Origin: Chrysiogenia bacterium
Lineage (GTDB): Bacteria; JAGRBM01
Length of the DNA stretch: 18,459 nucleotides
Assembly: GCA_020434085.1 (NCBI GenBank)
Contig: JAGRBM010000314.1
Coordinates: 1-18,459, forward strand
Reading direction: 5' to 3'
Part shown: one piece after another, positions 1-5,650 of the stretch
How positions within the stretch are numbered: the stretch's first letter is position 1
Layout: each line of letters opens with the position of its first letter
The notes under the pieces: generated by a model
Databases searched by the model: none
What the model saw: only the letters and a program-made list of their open reading frames with translations
Told to the model about the DNA's origin: nothing
Program-made: the position numbers and the translations under genes

Positions 1-984
1 CTCGGGCTGGTGGGCGGCGCCATGCTGGTGCGCGAGATCGGGCGCCGCGCCGAAGAACACGGCCTTCGCGTTCACTATCCGCTCCTGGGCGCCGCCGGTT
101 ACGCCGGGCTCTCGGTCTGGCACGGCGGTTTGTCGGGAAGCGCGCCGCTGCTGATTGCAACGCCGGGGCACTTTCTTGAAAACGAAATGGGCGTTGTCAC
201 GCTGGGTCGCACGCTCGGAAGCGCGCAGAACCTTGTGACCTGTGTTCTGCTGGTCGCTGTCATGGCGATTCTCTTCGCCGCCTTTCATCCGCGAGGCGAA
301 GAATGCGAGGCCCCCGATCTTCCGCCCGAGTCGATCCCCGACGATGCTTCCGAAGAATCTGCCACGATCATTTCGAAGATCGAGAACGCGAAATTGCTGG
401 GCTGGCTTGCCGGCGGCGTGGGCCTGCTGGCGCTGGCGCAGGTGCAGTGGGAGCGCGGCCCGCACCTGGATCTCAACACGATGAATTTTGCGCTCTTCTT
501 CGTGGGCATCGCGCTCCACGGATCTGCCCGCGCGTTCCTCTCCAGCGCGAGCGAGGGAATCCGAACAACCACTGGCATCGTCCTGCAGTTTCCCTTCTAT
601 GCCGGCATCATGGGCGTGATGAAGGGCGCGGGTCTGAGCAGCCTTTTTTCTACCTGGATGGCCGGCGCGGCAAGCGCAAAGACCCTGCCGCTGTTCGTCT
701 TCGTCTCGGCGGGCCTGGTCAATCTGTTCATCCCCTCGGGCGGCGGGCAGTGGGGCGTGCAGGGGCCCATCGTGGTCGAAGCCGCCCGTTCACTGGGCGT
801 ACCGCTCGAAAAGGTCGTCATGGCCGTGGCCTACGGCGACCAGTGGACCAACCTCGTTCAGCCCTTCTGGGCCCTGCCCCTGCTGGGGGTGACGGGTCTG
901 AAGGCCGGGCAGATCATGGGTTACGCATTCGGCGCGCTGATTTGCACCGGCGTGGTCTATGCGGGCACGCTGTTGATCTTCTAA
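1..984 (+). CDS. AtoE-type short-chain fatty acid transporter, 3' part (5' end outside window)
   Basis: This membrane protein of the AtoE/TIGR00366 family is predicted to import short-chain fatty acids such as butyrate or acetoacetate across the inner membrane. The frame is open from base 1, so the gene begins upstream. About 328 codons are present against roughly 440 in the family, so about a quarter is missing. Hydrophobic helices alternate with short loops. Family-like stretches near the C-terminus are GGGQWGVQGPIVVEA, then YGDQWTNLVQPFWALPLLG and LKAGQIMGY. An acidic hydrophilic loop (around 284-400) separates the two membrane halves. The stop (982-984) lies 24 bases before the next gene on the same strand, which suggests co-transcription. 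The family call rests on motif recognition; the exact substrate is unknown. Confidence 0.85.
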   Translation, partial: LGLVGGAMLVREIGRRAEEHGLRVHYPLLGAAGYAGLSVWHGGLSGSAPLLIATPGHFLENEMGVVTLGRTLGSAQNLVTCVLLVAVMAILFAAFHPRGEECEAPDLPPESIPDDASEESATIISKIENAKLLGWLAGGVGLLALAQVQWERGPHLDLNTMNFALFFVGIALHGSARAFLSSASEGIRTTTGIVLQFPFYAGIMGVMKGAGLSSLFSTWMAGAASAKTLPLFVFVSAGLVNLFIPSGGGQWGVQGPIVVEAARSLGVPLEKVVMAVAYGDQWTNLVQPFWALPLLGVTGLKAGQIMGYAFGALICTGVVYAGTLLIF

Positions 985-1008
985 ATAGAGAAGCAAGGAA
1001 AGACTCTC

Positions 1009-2025
1009 ATGGCCGAAGCGGCGCGCGCACAGGAACCAGGCACTGCCCAGCCCCTCATCGAACTCAAGGGGCTTACCAAGCGTTTTCCCGTGCGCGGCGG
1101 TTTCTGGGGAAAGCCCCAGGAATGGGTGCGCGCGGTCGAAGACGTGAATCTCCAGATTTTTCCGGGCGAGACCCTCGGCCTTGTCGGTGAGTCGGGCTGC
1201 GGCAAGTCGACGCTCGGGCGCACGCTGCTCCGGCTGCTCGATCCCACCGCGGGCCAGATCCTCTACAAGGGCCGCGACCTGGCGACGCTTTCGCAGGCGG
1301 AAATGCGCCCGCTGCGCCGGGACCTGCAGATCATCTTTCAGGACCCCTACGCCTCACTCAATCCGCGCATGAATGTCGAGCAGCTCGTCGGCGAACCGCT
1401 GGCCGTGCACAACCTGCGCCCCAAGAACGAGCGCCGCGACCGGGTGGTCGAGCTGCTCGAGCTGGTCGGCCTTCAGCCCAATGCGCTCACCCGCTATCCC
1501 CACGAGTTCTCGGGCGGGCAGCGCCAGCGCGTGGGCATTGCGCGCGCCCTTGCCGTCGAACCCGAGTTCATCGTCTGCGACGAGCCCATCAGTTCGCTCG
1601 ATGTCTCGATCCAGGCACAGATCGTCAACCTGCTCAGCGAGCTGCAGGAAAAACTCAACCTGACTTATCTCTTTATCGCCCACGACCTGCGCGTGGTGGA
1701 GTTCATCTCCCACCGCATCGCGATCATGTACCTCGGGCGCGTCGTCGAGACCGGCCCGGCCACGCAGGTGGTCACCAGCCCGCGCCATCCCTACACCCAG
1801 GCGCTGCTTTCGGCGATTCCCGTGCCCGACCCCAGGGTCAAGCGCGAGCGCATCATGCTCGAAGGCGACGTGCCAAGTCCCATCAATCCGCCCAGCGGCT
1901 GCGCCTTTCACCCGCGCTGCCAGCACGCGCGCGAGGCCTGCGCTTCGGTCGAGGTGCCGCTCAAGCCCGTCGCCGAGAACCAGCTCTCTGCCTGCGCGTT
2001 CTCCGACGAAATTTACGGCAAGTAG
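1009..2025 (+). CDS. Oligopeptide/dipeptide ABC transporter ATP-binding protein, OppF/DppF family
   Basis: A cytoplasmic ATPase of 338 residues, full length for the family, that would energise uptake of peptides or related solutes. Visible motifs are Walker A GESGCGKST (60-68), the Q-loop glutamine 111 in FQDPYASLNPR, the signature FSGGQRQRVGIARAL (167-181), Walker B ending CDEPISSLD with Glu192, and the H-loop His225 in IAHDL. The C-terminal oligopeptide-transporter extension is present (SPRHPYTQALLSAIPVPDP, about 258-276) with the cysteine-bearing tail GCAFHPRCQHAREAC. The ATG follows an AAGGA box at good spacing. OppF genes normally sit beside OppD and two permeases; here the upstream neighbour is an AtoE transporter and the downstream one a DUF192 lipoprotein, so no partner is in view and the substrate cannot be assigned. 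Confidence 0.93.
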   Translation: MAEAARAQEPGTAQPLIELKGLTKRFPVRGGFWGKPQEWVRAVEDVNLQIFPGETLGLVGESGCGKSTLGRTLLRLLDPTAGQILYKGRDLATLSQAEMRPLRRDLQIIFQDPYASLNPRMNVEQLVGEPLAVHNLRPKNERRDRVVELLELVGLQPNALTRYPHEFSGGQRQRVGIARALAVEPEFIVCDEPISSLDVSIQAQIVNLLSELQEKLNLTYLFIAHDLRVVEFISHRIAIMYLGRVVETGPATQVVTSPRHPYTQALLSAIPVPDPRVKRERIMLEGDVPSPINPPSGCAFHPRCQHAREACASVEVPLKPVAENQLSACAFSDEIYGK

Positions 2026-2535
2026 ATGAGCCCCGCACTTCGACGCCTGGCACTCTGCGCGATGCTCGCGCTGCTTGCTGGCTGCCAGACCAATTCGGTC
2101 CGTGTCGATACGCCGGCGCAGAGCGGGACCGGTGAGCACTCTACCGAGGGAACGCTGCCGCGCGGAAAGCTCTCGTTCGAAGGCGGTCCCGAGATCTCCA
2201 TCGAAATCGCAAGCACCATGGAGAACATCCGGCTGGGGCTCTCCTACCGCGAGTCCCTCTGCGAGAGCTGCGGGCTCTATTTCGTCTTTCCCGGCGAGGA
2301 CATCCGCACCTTCTGGATGCGGCAGATGCGCTTTCCCATCGACATCATCTGGATCAACCACGGCAAGGTCATCGGCGTCGCCGCCGACACCCGGCCCGAG
2401 CCCGGCGTTCCCGAGTCGCAGCTCGCCACTTACAAATCCCCGCAGCCCGTGCGCAACGTGCTGGAAGTCCCCGCGGGATTCGCCGCGCGGCACGGCATCA
2501 AGGCCGGAACCAAGGTCAAAGTCTGGGCGGAATAA
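2026..2535 (+). CDS. DUF192 family lipoprotein
   Basis: A small secreted protein of 169 residues with no established biochemical role. The N-terminus is a lipoprotein signal: basic residues, a hydrophobic stretch, then the lipobox LLAGC with the acylated cysteine at 20. The mature part matches DUF192: IRLGLSYRESLCESCGLYFVF (68-88), FWMRQMRFPIDIIWI (96-110) and LEVPAGFAARHGIKAGTKV (146-164). In many members the segment before FVF reads GM; here it is CESCGLYF, which adds two close cysteines (79 and 82). Its ATG directly follows the TAG of the ABC ATPase with no spacer and no clear SD, so translation is probably coupled to that gene. The stop overlaps the left arm of a strong terminator hairpin, so this is the last gene of the transcript. 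Confidence 0.9.
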   Translation: MSPALRRLALCAMLALLAGCQTNSVRVDTPAQSGTGEHSTEGTLPRGKLSFEGGPEISIEIASTMENIRLGLSYRESLCESCGLYFVFPGEDIRTFWMRQMRFPIDIIWINHGKVIGVAADTRPEPGVPESQLATYKSPQPVRNVLEVPAGFAARHGIKAGTKVKVWAE

Positions 2536-2598
2536 AAAGGGCGGGTAGACCCCGCCTCTACATGGATTGCGTAGGGGCGGGGTCTACCCGCCCTTTTT
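2534..2598. terminator. Bidirectional terminator; 28-bp inverted repeat
   Basis: The arms at 2534-2561 and 2571-2598 pair over 28 bp with a single G-T wobble around a 9-base loop (2562-2570). Each arm begins or ends in five A or T, so the structure gives a GC stem plus T-tract in both directions. It lies between the convergent DUF192 and esterase genes and can end both transcripts. Each half also contains its own short palindrome (GGCGGG/CCCGCC around TAGAC or GTCTA), a layout seen in paired REP elements. Confidence 0.85.
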
Positions 2599-2600
2599 GC

Positions 2601-3521
2601 TTACGAGGCCTGCGCCAGCAGACCGCCACCGGTTGCGCCGCGAATGAATTCGCCGATCTGGACGAGCGCCTGCCGGCCTTCCGGAAGCAGCGGGGCGAAG
2701 AACTGCCAGACATGCATCATGTCTTCCCAGCATTCGAGCCGCACATTCACACCGGCGGCGCGGGCCTTGTCGGCAAAACGAACCGCATCGTCAAGCAAGG
2801 CTTCCTTGCCGCCGGCCTGGATAAGCAGCGGCGGCAGGCCGTGGAGCTCGGCGTGAAGCGGCGCGGCCAGCGGATGGCGCGGGTCGGCGCCGTCGAGATA
2901 GGCCTCGGCGGCACGCAGCAGGGATTCACGGTTGATCATCGGGTCGTGGGCGGCGTTGCGCTCGATGGACTCGGCGGTTCCTTCCAGATCCACCCACGGC
3001 GACATCACCGCCGCGGCGGCCGGAAGTGGATCGCCCGCGTCGCGCAGCGCGATCAGCGCTGCCAGCGCCAGCCCGCCGCCCGCCGAATCACCGACCAGCA
3101 CGATCTCCGAGGGCAGGCTCCCCTGATTCAGCGCCCAGCGATAGGCGGCCACCGCGTCGTCGATGGCGGCGGGGAAGGGGTGCTCGGGCGCGCGGCGGTA
3201 GTCGATACCCAGCACGCGGGCATGGGATTCATGCGCGAGCCGCGCCATCAGGTGCCGGTGGGTTGCCACCGACCCGAGCGCGTAAGCCCCGCCGTGGAAA
3301 TACAGGATGACCGGATCGTGGGTCTCGCTCGGATGGGCGATCCACTCGCACGCAACGCCGGGGGCGTCGGTGGCCTCACGCGCGACTTCGGGAAAGATCG
3401 GGAAAATGGAGGCCGAGCGCTCAAGCCCCTCGCGCATCTCCTCGATGCTGGGCTCGACGCTTCGATCACTCTCCCTCGAACGCAGCAGTTCGAGGACCAA
3501 TTGCAGTTGCGGACTGGCCAC
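2601..3521 (-). CDS. Alpha/beta hydrolase, HSL-type esterase/lipase
   Basis: A 306-residue carboxylic-ester hydrolase of the hormone-sensitive-lipase group, probably cytoplasmic since no signal peptide is visible. Visible motifs are the oxyanion-hole motif HGGAY (76-80), the nucleophile elbow GDSAGG with Ser146, DYRRAPEHPFPAAIDD (107-122), typical of the family, an acidic residue for the triad in KEALLDDA (E240, D244 or D245), and catalytic His270 in DMMHVW. I chose the GTG at 3521 because GGGAG lies eight bases upstream and the resulting start, (M)ASPQLQLVLELLR, matches family N-termini. The longer TTG start at 3557 has no SD and overlaps a possible -10 box. Substrate preference is unknown. 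It is transcribed alone, between two terminators. Confidence 0.9.
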   Translation of the reverse strand: MASPQLQLVLELLRSRESDRSVEPSIEEMREGLERSASIFPIFPEVAREATDAPGVACEWIAHPSETHDPVILYFHGGAYALGSVATHRHLMARLAHESHARVLGIDYRRAPEHPFPAAIDDAVAAYRWALNQGSLPSEIVLVGDSAGGGLALAALIALRDAGDPLPAAAAVMSPWVDLEGTAESIERNAAHDPMINRESLLRAAEAYLDGADPRHPLAAPLHAELHGLPPLLIQAGGKEALLDDAVRFADKARAAGVNVRLECWEDMMHVWQFFAPLLPEGRQALVQIGEFIRGATGGGLLAQAS

Positions 3522-3556
3522 CGGCGGTTCTTCTCCCAAAGGATTTCCAGTGACCA

Positions 3557-3562
3557 ATTGTA
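3557..3562 (-). promoter_or_regulatory. Possible -10 element for the esterase gene
   Basis: On the minus strand these bases read TACAAT, five of six matches to the consensus -10. No good -35 hexamer is visible at 16-18 bases. Transcription would start near 3551, giving a leader of about 30 bases before the GTG at 3521. Confidence 0.3.
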
Positions 3563-3622
3563 ACGAAAGAGTGACGGAGATTCTACGGACCTGTGACGCA
3601 AGCCCGGCTTGACCGGTGCGGC

Positions 3623-3659
3623 AAAAACAAAACCGCCGCGCATCCGCGCGGCGGTTTTG
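3623..3659 (-). terminator. Rho-independent terminator after the PlsC-GNAT operon
   Basis: A perfect 14-bp stem (3628-3641 with 3646-3659, read CAAAACCGCCGCGC / GCGCGGCGGTTTTG) with a 4-base loop is followed on the minus strand by a run of T (complement of 3623-3627). It lies downstream of the GNAT-fold gene stop at 3678. Confidence 0.85.
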
Positions 3660-3677
3660 GCTGGAGAGCGGGAAAAA

Positions 3678-4526
3678 TCAGGCGGCTTCGGAAGCGCCTT
3701 CACCGGCGGGGCGGCGTGAACCCGCAAGACGCGAGCGGCCCGGGAGCTGCTGTGCAAGTTTCTTGAAATAGTACTTCACACCCGTGAGCAAACTGACCGA
3801 GCCGATTTGCAGGATTTCGTCACCGGCCGACCAGCTCATCAGGTCGCTGTAGTAATCGTTGAGGCGAACATCGCGATGGTGGAAGCGCGTGTCATTCTGC
3901 GCTTTTTGAAAGCAGGTGTCCTGCACGCTGCCGCGGAAGACGAACTTCTTCGTGTCGAACTTGGCATCGCCGCGAATGTAGATCTTGTCGCGGTAAAGCG
4001 AGTTAATGCTCAGCGCAATGCGTTCGTGATTCCGGCTCGGCTGATTCTTCGCAAAATAGGGCGAGGGATAAACCTCTTCGAAGTTGAGTGCGACATTGCC
4101 GAGGCTGCTCAGCACGCAGGCCACATTGCTGACCCACACCTTGCTCAGCGGCTTGTATTTTACCAGATACTGGATCACCACACGGGAGGTGAGCTTGTGG
4201 GTAAGTCCGGCACTGCGGTCTTCGGGTCGAACGCAGGTGAGCCCCAGGTGGAACACATCGCCCACCTTGTCCACCGGCAGCAGCGCGGCCGAGCAGAAAC
4301 CGGCCGCCGTGCCGTCACTGCGACGAGCAATGGTAATCACCTTGTCGGCCAGCTCGGCGCGCGTTCCGGCCAGACACTGGTAGTCGGGAATCTCACTGAA
4401 GCAGGTCGCGGCAACATCGCGCAGCTCCGCGACCAGGCGCTGGAGCTGCAGCTCGTCGTGACTCTGCCCCGGGCGGTAGAGGAATTCGATTTCATAGGTT
4501 TCGCGCTTTTCGATGCCTTCGGACAT
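3678..4526 (-). CDS. GNAT-fold acyltransferase-like protein
   Basis: A 282-residue protein whose N-terminal two-thirds looks like a GNAT (Gcn5-related) fold. The segment GDVFHLGLTCVRPEDRSAGLTHKL (about 90-114) resembles the strand-4/motif-A region, with RSAGLT in place of the usual R/QxxGxG/A acyl-CoA pyrophosphate loop. The tail past about residue 260 is basic and Ala/Gly/Arg-rich and is probably disordered. There is no signal peptide. The second of two nearby ATGs (4526 rather than 4532) is preferred, because AAGGA then sits seven bases upstream instead of one or two. It starts 27 bases after the PlsC gene on the same strand, with a terminator just downstream, so the two form an operon. The acyl donor and acceptor are unknown; an N-acyltransferase working with PlsC on a lipid is possible but unproven. 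Confidence 0.65.
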   Translation of the reverse strand: MSEGIEKRETYEIEFLYRPGQSHDELQLQRLVAELRDVAATCFSEIPDYQCLAGTRAELADKVITIARRSDGTAAGFCSAALLPVDKVGDVFHLGLTCVRPEDRSAGLTHKLTSRVVIQYLVKYKPLSKVWVSNVACVLSSLGNVALNFEEVYPSPYFAKNQPSRNHERIALSINSLYRDKIYIRGDAKFDTKKFVFRGSVQDTCFQKAQNDTRFHHRDVRLNDYYSDLMSWSAGDEILQIGSVSLLTGVKYYFKKLAQQLPGRSRLAGSRRPAGEGASEAA

Positions 4527-4553
4527 TTTCATTTCCTTGTTTGGGGTGCCCGA

Positions 4554-5333
4554 TCAGGTCAGTGCCAGGTCGGGAATTTGATCGGCGGCGGGCTGTGCCG
4601 GGACGCCGACGGGTACGGTGAGGTTGCGCTTGATCCAGTTCTCGACGAACAGGCGCGTGTGGAGCGGATCGCCCGGCTGCACCTGCGGGCCGATGGCGAT
4701 GCTCACAAAAACCCGCTGCTTGCCGAAGCAGCGAATGAAGTGTTCGAGGAATCCGTCCTGGTCGACCCAGGCGTCGTCGCGCTCACCGTATTCGAGCGCG
4801 ATGGGAACGATGGGGTAGCCGTTTTCTTCGGCCACTTCGAAGAGCCCCTTGTAGAAACGCACAATGCCCGGCCCCCGGGTGGTGGTACCTTCAGGAAAAG
4901 CGGCGAAGTTCATTCCCTGGTCGAGGACTTCCTTGGCGCGCTTTCGGGCGAGCTTGCGGCTCTTCCTGCACTCGCGGTCGACGAAGACCGTGTTGTTCAT
5001 TCGCGCCGCGGCGCCCACGAGCGGCCATTCGCCGATCTCTTTTTTCGAGAGAAAGTTGCAGGGAATGACCGAGAGGATCGCCGCGATGTCGATGTAGGAT
5101 CGATGGTTGGCCAGGATGAGCTGGCGCCCCGATGGCATCTCGCCGCGAATCTGGACCTCCACCCCGAGCACCGCCATGAGCATGCGCGCCCAGTGCTGGC
5201 CGATGCGGGCAACTTCCCAGCGGTCGGGCACCCGAAGCAGGGCGTGGAGCTTCATCCAGATGACGGTGAATGCGGTGACGAGCAGGAAGAAGGTGAGCCG
5301 AACAAAACCGCGGACGTAATACATGAAGTTCAC
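4554..5333 (-). CDS. PlsC-type 1-acyl-sn-glycerol-3-phosphate acyltransferase
   Basis: A membrane-bound O-acyltransferase of 259 residues that would transfer a fatty acyl chain to a lysolipid, as in phosphatidate synthesis. Catalytic motif I is NHRSYID with His77 and Asp82 (HX4D). Motif III is FPEGTTTRG (146-154), and VPIALEYG (176-183) corresponds to motif IV. One hydrophobic helix spans about 11-28. The start chosen is the GTG at 5333, with GGGAG eight bases upstream; the ATG at 5324 and a longer open frame to 5471 lack a good SD. It leads an operon with the GNAT-fold gene. Its pairing resembles OlsA (PlsC family) with OlsB (GNAT) in ornithine-lipid synthesis, but housekeeping PlsC is equally possible. 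Confidence 0.88.
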   Translation of the reverse strand: MNFMYYVRGFVRLTFFLLVTAFTVIWMKLHALLRVPDRWEVARIGQHWARMLMAVLGVEVQIRGEMPSGRQLILANHRSYIDIAAILSVIPCNFLSKKEIGEWPLVGAAARMNNTVFVDRECRKSRKLARKRAKEVLDQGMNFAAFPEGTTTRGPGIVRFYKGLFEVAEENGYPIVPIALEYGERDDAWVDQDGFLEHFIRCFGKQRVFVSIAIGPQVQPGDPLHTRLFVENWIKRNLTVPVGVPAQPAADQIPDLALT

Positions 5334-5650
5334 TGGTGACGCTCCCGCTGTGTGGGGTGCCGCGTGCGTGGCTCCTGCCCGGCGGCACTGTGCCCTTTCC
5401 CTGGCTTCGATTTGTATCGGGAAGTTGTTGCGAACTTTCGTGCGATTTTGTGAAAGCCTTGTGTTCTTCAATACTTATGGAAGTGATGGTCAAAACAAAC
5501 GCACCGCTTTGTCACCACTGCGCGACAGGTGCGGCGCCCGTGTGTCGCGCCCGGACGTATGACTACCGTCATGGGGTTTCCGCGGCGCAATCGGCTAGAC
5601 TGAAAGTACAAGGGCAGTAGCGGGCATCGAGCCCACGGGGGGATGGAGCC
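5334..5650. other. Intergenic region between divergent plsC-like and antiporter genes
   Basis: This gap of about 317 bases should hold both divergent promoters. A comparatively AT-rich stretch lies at about 5405-5512. A perfect 8-bp inverted repeat, GCGCGACA (5520-5527) and TGTCGCGC (5543-5550), encloses 15 bases and could be an operator or hairpin. On the plus strand TAGACT (5596-5601) is a possible -10. No convincing promoter was found for the minus strand, and I see no protein-coding gene here. Confidence 0.5.
5596..5601 (+). promoter_or_regulatory. Possible -10 element for the antiporter gene
   Basis: The hexamer TAGACT is four of six to TATAAT and identical to the -10 proposed for the SDR gene at 11309-11314. 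No recognisable -35 is present at 16-18 bases. Transcription would begin near 5608, about 43 bases before the putative ATT start. Confidence 0.25.

Noticed and set aside
1354-2493. Minus-strand open frame of 379 codons opposite the ABC ATPase and DUF192 genes
   Set aside because: It has no recognisable motif and covers two well-supported genes in the opposite direction.
2562-3563. Plus-strand open frame of 333 codons opposite the esterase
   Set aside because: It starts in the loop of the terminator hairpin and mirrors the esterase, whose catalytic motifs are intact.
3807-5339. Long plus-strand open frame of 510 codons opposite the PlsC and GNAT genes
   Set aside because: It is antisense to two genes with clear motifs and SD sites, has no domain motifs, and its Asp/Glu/Val/Arg-rich composition is typical of reverse frames in GC-rich coding DNA.
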